Part shown: positions 41,249-49,409 of the stretch, piece after piece | Layout: each line of letters begins with the position of its first letter | How positions within the stretch are numbered: position 1 is the stretch's first letter | Origin: JAWLBW01 sp041687475 | Lineage (GTDB): Bacteria > J088 > JAWLBW01 | Length of the DNA: 64,000 nt | Assembly (NCBI GenBank): GCA_041687475.1 | Contig: JAWLBW010000001.1 | Span: 5,561 to 69,560, forward strand | Reading direction: 5' to 3' | Notes under the pieces: generated by a model | Databases searched by the model: none | What the model saw: only the letters and a program-made list of their open reading frames with translations | Told to the model about the DNA's origin: nothing | Translations under genes and position numbers: made by a program

Positions 41249-42270
41249 CAGGCTTGAACGGCGGCCTTCATCGGGTAATGACGCTCGATGAGGGTACGCA
41301 CGATGGCGCGGGGGCTCACAATAGGCATGATGTTGTAGCCGCTTTCCCTGCCCGCGACCTGGGAGACGAGCCTGTTTTCCGGGTCGGCCGTGAGTACGAG
41401 CAGGTTGCCTTCGTGAATCGCCAGCGGAAGAATGAGCAGTTTACGCGCCGTGCCCGGAAGAATCAGCTTCAGAATGTCCGGTGAAACCGCGATCGGGTGA
41501 TACGGATCAACAGTCGCGCACTGTGCATGACGGCTGAGGTAACGCGACACCGTTCTCGCGTCGATAAGGTTGTCTTCCATCAGCGCTTCGCCTACATGCA
41601 TGCGAGGGTGCTTCGCCCGGGCGTTTTCGATCTCGGCCTGGGTGACCAGGCCATCTTCGATCAGCATGTCGCCGAGACGTTCGGCACTCGAGCCCTTGCG
41701 CCGACGCACGTACGCGAGGGTGATGCCTCCGGCGGTGAAGAGAATCAGGTCGCGGCCGACCTCATCCTTGAACCCTTCAAGAAAAGGCCGTTCCTCGACC
41801 TTGGAGGGGTCGACATGGTTCGAGAAGAAGTCGGTCGGAACCTGCAGAAGATCGCGGCGATACTGGTGATACAGCGACTCGGGAAGAATGCGCACAATGA
41901 CTTCCTTGCGCATCAGGTCGGCAACGTCGCTGACGGTTGAGGCCTGAGGAAGGTCCATCGCGCCGATCAGAAGCCGCTTGGGAGACGCCGCTATGGGCAC
42001 GATGTTCTTCTGCAGGGCAAACTGACGGGGAAACATGGCGACTACGTTGAGTCGGGCGTTGATTTCCTCACCCATGCGCAGCAGGGGCAAGCCATGAGCG
42101 CGATTCAGAAGGTTTGCCAGCGTATAGCGGCTGATCACACCCATGTCGAACAGGTGGGTTCCAAGGCGTCCGCCGATTTCGCGCTGACGGGCAAGGGCCT
42201 GTTGAAGAACATCATCGGTAATGAGGTTCTGTGAGAGAAGCCGTTCTCCGGTTTTCAACGCGTATCCCAT
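41248..42270 (-). CDS. Tandem MshEN/GspE-N domain protein without ATPase
   Basis: A 340-residue protein with two copies of the MshEN/T2SSE-N module. Copy 1 begins GERLLSQNLITDDVLQQALARQREIGGRLGTHLFDMGVIS. Copy 2 (about residue 195 on) has RLGDMLIEDGLVTQAEIENARAKHPRMHVGEALMEDNLID. Some MshEN domains bind c-di-GMP through these RLG-type repeats. No Walker motif follows, so it is not a secretion ATPase but a stand-alone sensor or adaptor. GGGGAGG lies 7 nt before the ATG. It is downstream of the SDR and response-regulator genes on the same strand. Confidence 0.78.
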   Translation of the reverse strand: MGYALKTGERLLSQNLITDDVLQQALARQREIGGRLGTHLFDMGVISRYTLANLLNRAHGLPLLRMGEEINARLNVVAMFPRQFALQKNIVPIAASPKRLLIGAMDLPQASTVSDVADLMRKEVIVRILPESLYHQYRRDLLQVPTDFFSNHVDPSKVEERPFLEGFKDEVGRDLILFTAGGITLAYVRRRKGSSAERLGDMLIEDGLVTQAEIENARAKHPRMHVGEALMEDNLIDARTVSRYLSRHAQCATVDPYHPIAVSPDILKLILPGTARKLLILPLAIHEGNLLVLTADPENRLVSQVAGRESGYNIMPIVSPRAIVRTLIERHYPMKAAVQA

Positions 42271-42288
42271 TCCTAACCTCCCCTGTTC

Positions 42289-43050
42289 TTACCTTGCCGT
42301 CTGGCCGCCGTCGATGAGCAGGACTTCACCGGTCATGTAGTCGCTTGCCTGCGAGGCGAGGTAAACTGCAAGAGGGCCGAGTTCCGCGTCGCGCCCGAAC
42401 CTTCTGGCCGGAATCTTTCGCAGCATCGCCGTTGAAACGGCTTCGCTTTCCCGACCCTCTGCCGTCATCTCGGTTTCAAAGTAGCCTGGTGCGATGGCGT
42501 TTACCTGAATGTTATACCTGGCCCATTCAATTGCCAAGGTACGGGTGAGTTGAATCAGGCCGCCTTTGGTGGCACAGTAGGCGGCGAGTCCGGGCTCGCC
42601 CACGGTTCCGAACATCGAGGCGACCTGAATGATCTTGCCCCTGCCTGCCTGGCGCATCGGCTTGAATGCCGCCTGGCTGAAAAGGAACGGAGCCGTCAGA
42701 TTGACTCCGAGGGTGCGTTCCCATTCTGTAAGAGGCATTTCATGCGAGGGTGCGGTTACCGCAATTCCCGCATTATTGACGAGAACGTCCAGGGCCCCGA
42801 AGGCTTGAAGACAGGCTGAAACCGCCTTCTCAGGAAAAGACGTATCGGCGACGTCTCCGGTCACAAATTCGGCGGTGCTACCCCGTGCGCGTATTTCCCG
42901 GGCCGTTTCCTCGAGCCCCTCGCTGCTCCGGGCGACAAGAAAAAGGCGGGCGCCCGCTTCGGCAAGGGAAAGGGCCATGCTTTTTCCGAGACCGCGGCTG
43001 GCCCCGGTAACAAGCGCCGTCTTACCCGATAAATCGATTGTAAAAGCCAT
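42289..43050 (-). CDS. SDR-family oxidoreductase
   Basis: A classical short-chain dehydrogenase of 253 residues. It has TGASRGLGKS for NAD(P), NNAGIA, a catalytic Ser in QVASMFG and Tyr-Lys in YCATKGG, and ends with YMTGEVLLIDGGQTAR. The pattern resembles gluconate 5-dehydrogenase and 3-oxoacyl reductases; the substrate is not known. ATG 43050 has no ribosome binding site, and TATACT ends 7 nt before it, so it may be leaderless. The in-frame extension to 43146 lacks any support. Confidence 0.85.
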   Translation of the reverse strand: MAFTIDLSGKTALVTGASRGLGKSMALSLAEAGARLFLVARSSEGLEETAREIRARGSTAEFVTGDVADTSFPEKAVSACLQAFGALDVLVNNAGIAVTAPSHEMPLTEWERTLGVNLTAPFLFSQAAFKPMRQAGRGKIIQVASMFGTVGEPGLAAYCATKGGLIQLTRTLAIEWARYNIQVNAIAPGYFETEMTAEGRESEAVSTAMLRKIPARRFGRDAELGPLAVYLASQASDYMTGEVLLIDGGQTAR

Positions 43051-43096
43051 CGACGAGAGTATAGCCGAAAGCAGGAGCGGGTGAAACCCGAGCGGG

Positions 43097-43489
43097 TCAG
43101 TTCGAAGCCGGCTCGGCCTCGGCAAGGTGGCGCCGAATCGTAGCAAGGAACTGATCGATGTCGATGGGCTTGGTTACGTAGTCGTTGGCGCCGCAGGCGA
43201 GTCCCGCCTCAATTTCTTCCGGACTGTTGCGTACGGATACGAAAACGACGGGTATGCGACGATATTCGGGGTGCGCCTTGATGGCCTTGCAGAGTTCGTA
43301 GCCGTCGACCCAGGGCAGCATGATGTCGAGCAGAATCAGGTCGGGACGGTCGACGCGTATGCGCGAGATGAGCTTGATGCCGTTGGCGGCCGTAAGCACG
43401 TCGTATTGCTCACTCTCGAGGGTGGCCCGCAGAAATTCGCGCACGTCCGGGTCGTCTTCGACCAGCAATATTTTTTTGGGGTTCGACAT
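43097..43489 (-). CDS. Single-domain response regulator (CheY-like)
   Basis: A 130-residue receiver domain with no output domain. Phosphorylation site Asp55 (LILLDIMLP), acidic pocket Glu11-Asp12-Asp13, the Thr/Ser position Ser85 and Lys107 in YVTKPID are all present, so it should be phosphorylatable. No histidine kinase is in the window, so the partner is elsewhere. It is transcribed from a good predicted promoter towards the SDR and MshEN genes. It could signal through protein-protein contact, as CheY-like regulators do. Confidence 0.88.
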   Translation of the reverse strand: MSNPKKILLVEDDPDVREFLRATLESEQYDVLTAANGIKLISRIRVDRPDLILLDIMLPWVDGYELCKAIKAHPEYRRIPVVFVSVRNSPEEIEAGLACGANDYVTKPIDIDQFLATIRRHLAEAEPASN

Positions 43490-43522
43490 TATCCTGCAAT
43501 CTGCCCTGACGAAAGATAGAAC

Positions 43523-43551
43523 AACATAGTCTCTGCCTTTCCCTTTGTCAA
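43523..43551 (-). promoter_or_regulatory. Predicted response-regulator promoter
   Basis: TTGACA (43551-43546), 17 nt, TATGTT, the best-matching minus-strand -35 here. The leader to ATG 43489 is about 27 nt. A short inverted repeat, ATCGCCG/CGGCGAT, lies just upstream at 43557-43579 and might be an operator. Confidence 0.6.
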
Positions 43552-43733
43552 CCGGAATCGCCGAAACCTCGACGGCGATGCCGATGAAGGCTGTTGTATT
43601 CCGCCCCGCAAGCGGGTAGAATTCACCTGCAGAGACGATACCTCGGGCAATCGGGCCCGGCTGCCCGGCGGGCAGGTGCAAGGGGGCCGGGCGGCCATGA
43701 GCGCAATGGGGTCATCGTCACTCGTCAGTACCC

Positions 43734-43739
43734 TATAAT
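43734..43739 (+). promoter_or_regulatory. Predicted -10 element of the lemA promoter
   Basis: A perfect TATAAT about 35 nt upstream of the lemA ATG. I see no good -35 at 17 nt, so it may depend on another sigma factor or an activator. Confidence 0.45.
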
Positions 43740-43773
43740 GCACTTAGGTGGGGAAACCCGCAGGAGACGACCG

Positions 43774-44322
43774 ATGGAATGGGTCATGCTCGCAATCATC
43801 GCTTTCGGTGTCATCGCCGTGGTTGTCATGTACAACCGCCTGGTGGCAGCTCGGAATCAGGTGCGGAATCTCTGGCGTCAGATTGATGTGCAGCTCAAGC
43901 GACGCTACGACCTGATTCCCAATCTGGTCAACGCCGTTCGCGACGTCATGTCATTCGAGCAGGACACGCTTACGCAGGTCATCGAAGCGCGCGGCAAGGC
44001 GGTGCAGGCCCGGAACCCGGGCGAAAAGGCGCAAGCCGATTCGTTGGTGACCCAGGCCCTCGGAAGTCTGCTTGCGGTGGTAGAACGGTATCCCGAACTC
44101 AAGAGCCATCAGAACGTGCAGCAACTGACGGCCGAACTCTCGACCACGGAAAACCTCATTGCAGGCGTACGGGTGCAATACAACAACGCGGTGCGCGATT
44201 ACACGAACATGCGTGAGGTTGTTCCCTCGAACTTCGTGGCCGCCCTCTTCAAGTTCGAGCCCGAAGCCTACTTCGAGGCAAGTGAACAGGATAAAGCGAC
44301 GCCGAGAGTGGCTCTGCGCTGA
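43774..44322 (+). CDS. lemA: LemA family protein
   Basis: A 182-residue inner-membrane protein. One N-terminal membrane helix (LAIIAFGVIAVVVMYN) is followed by the LemA domain: NQVRNLWRQIDVQLKRRYDLIPNLVNAV, LLAVVERYPELKS and AELSTTENLIAGVRVQYNNAV. The function of LemA is not settled; in other bacteria it sits near TPM and DUF2207 proteins in the envelope. AGGAG stands 8 nt before ATG 43774. The sigma factor gene follows 57 nt downstream and may be co-transcribed. Confidence 0.9.
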   Translation: MEWVMLAIIAFGVIAVVVMYNRLVAARNQVRNLWRQIDVQLKRRYDLIPNLVNAVRDVMSFEQDTLTQVIEARGKAVQARNPGEKAQADSLVTQALGSLLAVVERYPELKSHQNVQQLTAELSTTENLIAGVRVQYNNAVRDYTNMREVVPSNFVAALFKFEPEAYFEASEQDKATPRVALR

Positions 44323-44379
44323 GTTTCGCGCCGTTCGCACCCCGCCCTGGCCTTACAGGACTACGGGTAGCGACATCGA

Positions 44380-45066
44380 ATGATTGAATCGGGGCTGGGT
44401 GAACTCTATGAGTTCTGGGGTATTGTCGTCTCGACACTTTTGCTGGGCATCGGACGCCTGCACGGTCAGAAATCGAGCGGCAACGGCGAAGCCGATGAAG
44501 ATGCCCTGCTGGTCGAGCGGGCGCGAGAGGGCGATCAGTATGCGTTCGACCGCCTGATACATAAGTACCAGAGCCGTATCTATCAGTTCTGCTATCGCAT
44601 GCTGAGCGATCCTGATGAAGCCGAAGAGCTGACGCAGGACGTCTTCGTCAAGCTGTATCGCAACCTCAAGCGATTCCGGTACGAGTCCAAGTTCAGCACC
44701 TGGCTCTTTCAGATTGCCAAGAACCTCACTCTCAATAAGCTTAAATACCTGAAGCGCAGGCACTTTTTCGCCAACCAGAGTCTCGATGAACCTCGCCGAA
44801 CCGGCGACGGCGAAATCAGGTTCGAGGTGGCCGACGAAACCTGCGATCTCGAGGCGGCTTATGAAAACCTCGAGTTGCAGCAGCTGGTACAGACAAAAAT
44901 CGCACAGTTGCGGCCCGAGCACAGGGTCGCACTGGTCCTTCGCGACATGGAGGGCCTGCGCTATGATGAGATAGCGCGAATCCTCAACCTTGCCGAGGGT
45001 ACGGTCAAGAGCCGGATTCACCGGGCGCGCCTCGAGCTACGCGACAGCCTCGAAGGGCACATTTAG
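44380..45066 (+). CDS. ECF (sigma-70 family, RpoE-like) sigma factor
   Basis: A 228-residue extracytoplasmic-function sigma factor. Region 2 (about residues 55-125) reads LIHKYQSRIYQFCYRMLSDPDEAEELTQDVFVKLY, then FRYESKFSTWLFQIAKNLTLNKLK. Region 4 (about 160-220) has LRPEHRVALVLRDMEGLRYDEIARIL and NLAEGTVKSRIHRAR. An N-terminal extension of about 40 residues includes a hydrophobic run (WGIVVSTLLLGI), not typical of the family, so the start could be later. An anti-sigma gene follows 12 nt downstream. Which promoters it serves cannot be said. Confidence 0.92.
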   Translation: MIESGLGELYEFWGIVVSTLLLGIGRLHGQKSSGNGEADEDALLVERAREGDQYAFDRLIHKYQSRIYQFCYRMLSDPDEAEELTQDVFVKLYRNLKRFRYESKFSTWLFQIAKNLTLNKLKYLKRRHFFANQSLDEPRRTGDGEIRFEVADETCDLEAAYENLELQQLVQTKIAQLRPEHRVALVLRDMEGLRYDEIARILNLAEGTVKSRIHRARLELRDSLEGHI

Positions 45067-45078
45067 GGAGGAGTCGGA

Positions 45079-45762
45079 GTGGATTGCCGAACCGTTCGGG
45101 AAATCTTTTTCGAGCAGCTGGACGACCCTGCCGCCTCTCGCCCCGCGCTTGCCGCTCATCTGCAGCGCTGTGCGGGCTGTCGCCGTGAGTGGGAAGCTTA
45201 CCGGCAAACCGTGAAGCTTCTCGGCCGGATACCTGCTCCTGCCTTGTCGCGCGATCTCAGCGATGGGATACACCAGAGACTTAGCGCGACGACGCCCCTG
45301 CGAGAGCTGCTTCGTCCCCTGCATGCGGGAATTCTCGCCGCCGCGGGGCTGGCTGTTATTCTGCTCCTGGTTGCGCTGCCTCTTCCGGGCGAGGGGCTCG
45401 TGTCTGTCTGGCCCAGGGCCTTCGTCGACCGCGATGCCGACGTGACGGTTCTCGCCGACCCGTCTTCCGACGTTTTCTCTCTCGTTACGTGGAAGCCGGT
45501 GGCTTCACGGAAAGAGCTCCTGGCCGAATTGGGCGCTGACCGCCTGGAATCGTGGCCGAAGCAGGCGGGCGAACTCGATGCATGGCCCGCCCTGCTTCTC
45601 GTTCCGGTAGAGGGCGCCGGTGGGTTGCCTGATGCTGCAGAAACCGCGTTTCTCATGGCAATGGCCCGGAGTCTGTTTCAGGCAGACGGCAACAGGGTGA
45701 TGGTCGGCGATGCCGAAACGGGAGCCGAAGACGGTGTGCGGCTTTACGGGCTTGCTTATTGA
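45079..45762 (+). CDS. Zinc-finger anti-sigma factor, membrane-bound
   Basis: A 227-residue anti-sigma factor that should hold the adjacent ECF sigma factor at the membrane. The ZAS zinc motif H-x3-C-x2-C is His27, Cys31 and Cys34 (AHLQRCAGC). A membrane helix lies at about residues 82-104 (HAGILAAAGLAVILLLVAL), followed by a periplasmic domain of about 120 residues with no known motif, the likely stress sensor. GTG start with GGGAGGAG upstream. Its 3' end overlaps the convergent FHA-receiver-PilZ gene by 7 nt. Confidence 0.88.
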   Translation: MDCRTVREIFFEQLDDPAASRPALAAHLQRCAGCRREWEAYRQTVKLLGRIPAPALSRDLSDGIHQRLSATTPLRELLRPLHAGILAAAGLAVILLLVALPLPGEGLVSVWPRAFVDRDADVTVLADPSSDVFSLVTWKPVASRKELLAELGADRLESWPKQAGELDAWPALLLVPVEGAGGLPDAAETAFLMAMARSLFQADGNRVMVGDAETGAEDGVRLYGLAY

Positions 45763-46799
45763 CTGAGGGCCGAGCGACGGGCGGTATCGGCAAGATCGCG
45801 CAGCATGCGCCGGACCACGACCTGCCCGTTGCCTTCATAGGCCGTAAACCGAACGGTACTGGCGTCGTCTGCGCTTCCAACCCACTCGCCGCGAATCTGA
45901 ACGACGCCGTACTCGTTCGGCAGCATCAGTTTCAGATGCACGGGGGTGCCGGGTTCGGGCTTGCGTGCCGGAACGAAGCGCAGGCGTGCGCCCAGGGCGT
46001 GCAGGCTGGCAAGACGGGTTTGAAACTCACCCTGGCCGCCGATTCGAATCGTCGCCGGCAGAGCCAGGCTCAGCGTCAACGGGTTCTCGGCGATATCTTC
46101 GATGAGTGTCTGCAGCGTCTGGGTTGATACCGGGCGCTCGAGTACTTTGTTGGCGCCTGCCCTGAGAAACTTCTCGGAAAGGTGGGCATCGTCGGCCGAA
46201 AGCAGGGCGATGGCCTGGGTTGCCTTGAGCCGCCCCACTTTCTTGAGCTGTTCGAGCAGGCCGAGGTCGCGCGGGTTACCGTCGAGCATGACGATTTCCG
46301 GCAGTTCGAGACGGCAGGTTTCGAGCAGATTGGCCGCGCTTACCGAGCGAACGGCAAAAACCCCGTTGTCGAGCAGACGTGCAAGCGCGCCGGCTTCTTC
46401 TTCGTCCAGCGCCGTAACGACGAGCAGGCGTGCGGGCAGCATGTTCGTGGTGCGAATGACGATGCGAAAACGTGTGTCGCCCGCCTGAAAACTGTCGCCG
46501 TCTTTCATGTTGGCCACGGTGACCCAGCGACCGCGGAAAATCGTGCCGTTGGCGCTTGCCAGATCGTGCAGCACGACACCGCCGCGCACCACTTCGACCT
46601 GGAAGTGCTTCCGGCTCATCGTCGGATCTTCGACGACCACGTCGGCGTCGCCGCGACCGAAAATGGTGCGCCGACGCTGGAGCGTCACGATTTCCTGGCG
46701 CCCGGCATGCTGCACGACCACCTGCACGTCGATTTCCTGCGGCAGGGTATCGAGGTCGGGGCGTGCTGCTTTCAGGGCAGTGGTATAGTCACCGGCCAT
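45756..46799 (-). CDS. FHA-receiver-PilZ-like fusion protein
   Basis: A 347-residue three-domain signalling protein. The FHA domain has FGRGDADVVVEDPTMSRKHFQVE and LASANGTIFRG (residues about 45-105), the phosphothreonine-binding residues. A receiver-like domain follows (about 125-230, with EIVMLDGN and Lys/Arg in VLERPVS) but with degenerate acidic-pocket residues. The C-terminal part (about 245-340) looks like PilZ (LHALGARLRFVPARKPEPGTPVHLKL). ATG 46799 is preferred over TTG 46817; it is 8 nt from a TAGAAT -10, so probably leaderless. It may connect Ser/Thr phosphorylation with c-di-GMP. Confidence 0.75.
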   Translation of the reverse strand: MAGDYTTALKAARPDLDTLPQEIDVQVVVQHAGRQEIVTLQRRRTIFGRGDADVVVEDPTMSRKHFQVEVVRGGVVLHDLASANGTIFRGRWVTVANMKDGDSFQAGDTRFRIVIRTTNMLPARLLVVTALDEEEAGALARLLDNGVFAVRSVSAANLLETCRLELPEIVMLDGNPRDLGLLEQLKKVGRLKATQAIALLSADDAHLSEKFLRAGANKVLERPVSTQTLQTLIEDIAENPLTLSLALPATIRIGGQGEFQTRLASLHALGARLRFVPARKPEPGTPVHLKLMLPNEYGVVQIRGEWVGSADDASTVRFTAYEGNGQVVVRRMLRDLADTARRSALSQ

Positions 46800-46807
46800 A
46801 AGTTCGT

Positions 46808-46837
46808 ATTCTACCAATCAGCCGTGACGGGCCACAA
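46808..46837 (-). promoter_or_regulatory. Predicted leaderless promoter of the FHA-receiver-PilZ gene
   Basis: TTGTGG, 18 nt, TAGAAT with a TGG extension; 8 nt to ATG 46799 and no ribosome binding site. Confidence 0.5.
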
Positions 46838-46865
46838 GCGGCGAAGCGCTCTGCCCGGCGGCAAC

Positions 46866-47570
46866 TCACGCGACGAAGGAGCGTACCCTCTGCGCCGCCG
46901 CCGCCACGCGTTGCGCTTCGCGGCCTTCGATGGTGATGCGCACCTGGCTGCGGTCATCGTCACCGGTTCCCGGATAGGAGCCGATTGCGACCTGCGGAAA
47001 CTCATCCTGCACACGGCGAAGAAAGCCGGCGATTTCTCCCTCGTCGCGATTGCAGACGACTTCTTCGAGATACACAGGGTCGCCTCGGAATAGCTTGGCC
47101 AGGTGTTCCAGCGCGATCTGAAACAGGGCCGGAATCCCGGGAAGCACGTAGACGTTCTCGACCGAGGCGATGGGAATGGGCAGGTCGGGGTCCAGGTGGA
47201 CATGGGTGTTTTCAGGAAAGCGGGCCATTCGCAGGTGGTCGTCGGTCAGGCGTTCGCCGAAATAGCGCTCGAGAAGCGATGCCACGTGGGTATCTTCGGT
47301 CAGGGCGGTCCCGAAGGCCTGCGACACTCCCTCGTAGGTCACATCGTCATGGGTCGGGCCCACGCCCCCCGAGGTGATGACGACGTCGAAATTCCGCGCG
47401 CAGGCGCGTACCTCATCGGCAATAAGGTTTACCTCGTCTGGTACGATGGCAACGCGACGAAGGTCGGCTCCGACGCGGCGCAGCAGGCCGATGGCGAACT
47501 GCGCATTCCGTTCCTGCACCTTTCCGCTGAGAATTTCGTTTCCGATAACGACGATGGCGACACTGGGCAT
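46866..47570 (-). CDS. CinA-like molybdopterin-binding domain protein
   Basis: A 234-residue protein covering the MoaB/Mog-type domain of CinA (competence/damage-inducible A): IGNEILSGKVQERN, then TSGGVGPTHDDVTYEGV and a LPGIPALFQ loop. The nicotinamide deamidase (PncC) domain of full-length CinA is missing, so it is the short form. Its reaction is probably on a nucleotide or pyrophosphate substrate, but this is not shown. ATG 47570 has TGGTAGAAT 9 nt upstream and no ribosome binding site. It runs towards the FHA gene's 5' end, with only about 66 bp between them. Confidence 0.85.
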   Translation of the reverse strand: MPSVAIVVIGNEILSGKVQERNAQFAIGLLRRVGADLRRVAIVPDEVNLIADEVRACARNFDVVITSGGVGPTHDDVTYEGVSQAFGTALTEDTHVASLLERYFGERLTDDHLRMARFPENTHVHLDPDLPIPIASVENVYVLPGIPALFQIALEHLAKLFRGDPVYLEEVVCNRDEGEIAGFLRRVQDEFPQVAIGSYPGTGDDDRSQVRITIEGREAQRVAAAAQRVRSFVA

Positions 47571-47579
47571 GGTGCACTC

Positions 47580-47585
47580 ATTCTA
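47580..47585 (-). promoter_or_regulatory. Predicted -10 of the CinA-like gene
   Basis: TAGAAT preceded by TGG (extended -10), nearly identical to the -10 of the FHA gene. It is 9 nt from ATG 47570. The -35 region is weak (TTTCGG). Confidence 0.45.
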
Positions 47586-47675
47586 CCAAGCACGCGAACG
47601 GGCCGAAACGGTGGGGCGGCAAAGGTGAAGCAAGACCGGCCGACAAGAATGCTGCGACGCGGTGGCGCTGCTTGT

Positions 47676-47681
47676 TATAAT
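47676..47681 (+). promoter_or_regulatory. Predicted rng promoter, extended -10
   Basis: TATAAT preceded by TGT, an extended -10 that can work with a poor -35. It is about 200 nt upstream of the rng ATG. Confidence 0.55.
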
Positions 47682-47689
47682 GGTCGTTT

Positions 47690-47883
47690 CGGGCTTTCTA
47701 GGCCCAACAGTTTTCATATTTTGCGGTATTCGGTATGGCCTGCCGAACGCAGCCGAATGTCAGCAGGCCACCGGGTAGAAGCCGCACCGCTTTGACGCCA
47801 GTTCGTCATTCTGCAAGCGGATACAGCCTCCCGAATCTGCCGACTCCTGCGTGCGGTCGCTCGTGCAGTTTGCAGAGGACATC
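47690..47883 (+). other. Long structured 5' leader of rng
   Basis: The stretch of about 313 nt between the divergent CinA and rng genes holds no other gene. After the predicted start it contains GGGC/GCCC, then GGCCTGC (47737-47743) with GCAGGCC (47763-47769), interleaved with ATTCGG (47728-47733) and CCGAAT (47753-47758). The two pairings exclude each other or form a pseudoknot. The final part has GAGGA before the ATG. Confidence 0.4.
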
Positions 47884-49389
47884 ATGACCCCCAGTGAAAT
47901 CATTATCAACGCCAACCCGATCGAGACGCGCGTCGCCTTGATGGAAGGCGGTGCCGTAGTCGAGCTTTTTGTCGAGCGTCCCGGCGAGGCGGGCGGCTCG
48001 GTCATCGGCAACATTTACAAGGGCCGCGTTTCACGCGTGTTGCCGGGCATGCAGGCCGCCTTCGTCGACATCGGGCTCGAGCGGGCGGCCTTTCTGTACG
48101 TGAGCGACATTCTGGAGGAACTCGAGCGTTACAAGGACGACGACGCCGAGAGCAGCCAGGTCATGGAGCGCGAAAAGGACAAGGAAAAAGAGCGCATTCA
48201 GGATCTGCTGAAGGAAGGTCAGGAAGTGCTCGTTCAGATTGCCAAGGATCCGATCAGCACGAAGGGTGCCCGCATCACGAGCTACCTTTCGATACCCGGT
48301 CGGTACCTGGTGCTGATGCCCACGGTCAACCACGTCGGTGTCAGCCGGCGAATCGACGACCCGCAGGAGCGCGGACGGCTGAAGAGCATCGTAAACCGAC
48401 ACCGTGAAGACGGCATCGGGTTCATCGTGCGCACTGCCGCCGAAGGTCGACCCGAAGAAGACATTCGCAGCGATGTCGAGTACCTGACCCGCACCTGGCA
48501 CACCATTCAGGAAAAGTTCCAGCGTCAGAAGGCGCCCAGCGTGATTTTCAGCGATCTCGATCTCTCGCTGCGCGCCGTGCGTGATCTTTTCGGGCCCGAT
48601 GTGGCGCGAATCGTAATCGACGACGATCGTGAGTATGCAAAGGTGAAGGGCTTTGTCGATCGCATGCTGCCTCATCGCTCGGCCGACATCATTCACTATC
48701 AGGGACGCGAGCCCATTTACGAGAAATACCAGATCGAACCGGCTCTGAACGAAGCGCTGGGCACCAAGGTCTGGCTGAAGAGCGGCGGTTACCTCATCAT
48801 CGAGCAGGCCGAGGCGCTGACGGCCATCGACGTCAATACCGGCAAGTTCGTCGGCAAGCGAAATCTTGAAGAAACCATTCTCAAGACGAACCTCGAAGCA
48901 GCCAAGGAAGTCGTATACCAGCTGCGCCTGCGTAACATGGGCGGCCTCATCATCATCGACTTCATCGACATGAACAAGGCCGCCAACCGCGACAAGGTGT
49001 ACGGCGCGCTGCGCGATGCCCTTCGTCGCGACAAGGCCAAGAGCAACATTCTCAAGATCAGCGAGCTCGGGCTTGTCGAAATGACCCGCAAGCGCACGCG
49101 TGAAAGCCTCATGCGCACGCTTGCCGATGCATGCCCGTATTGTGACGGTAAGGGTTACGTCAAGAGCGAGAAAACGGTATGCGCCGACATTTTCAGGGCG
49201 CTGGCGAAGGAGTTGCCTACGTTGCGCGACCGTAAGGTGACCGTGAACGTCAATCCGGCCATTGCCGACCGCCTGTACGACGAAGAACGCCGTGCGATTG
49301 AAGAGCTCGAGAAACGGTTCAACAAACGAATAACCGTGCGAAAGAAGGAGCTGCATCGCGAACAGTTCGAAATCGAGAACCTTCTCTGA
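47884..49389 (+). CDS. rng: Ribonuclease E/G family, RNase G-type
   Basis: A 501-residue endoribonuclease for mRNA turnover and rRNA maturation, cytoplasmic. The S1-like region starts at SVIGNIYKGRVSRVLPGMQAAFVDIGLERAAFL. The 5'-sensor and RNase H-like parts follow, and the DNase I-like catalytic site has the Mg ligands in TAIDVNTGKFVGKRN and IIIDFIDMNK. The zinc-link cysteines are Cys417 and Cys420 in CPYCDGKG. It lacks the long C-terminal scaffold of RNase E. An internal insertion is charged and helical (EREKDKEKERIQDLLKE). GAGGA sits close to ATG 47884. Confidence 0.93.
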   Translation: MTPSEIIINANPIETRVALMEGGAVVELFVERPGEAGGSVIGNIYKGRVSRVLPGMQAAFVDIGLERAAFLYVSDILEELERYKDDDAESSQVMEREKDKEKERIQDLLKEGQEVLVQIAKDPISTKGARITSYLSIPGRYLVLMPTVNHVGVSRRIDDPQERGRLKSIVNRHREDGIGFIVRTAAEGRPEEDIRSDVEYLTRTWHTIQEKFQRQKAPSVIFSDLDLSLRAVRDLFGPDVARIVIDDDREYAKVKGFVDRMLPHRSADIIHYQGREPIYEKYQIEPALNEALGTKVWLKSGGYLIIEQAEALTAIDVNTGKFVGKRNLEETILKTNLEAAKEVVYQLRLRNMGGLIIIDFIDMNKAANRDKVYGALRDALRRDKAKSNILKISELGLVEMTRKRTRESLMRTLADACPYCDGKGYVKSEKTVCADIFRALAKELPTLRDRKVTVNVNPAIADRLYDEERRAIEELEKRFNKRITVRKKELHREQFEIENLL

Positions 49390-49409
49390 AGTCTCGGGAG
49401 ATTCATCGC

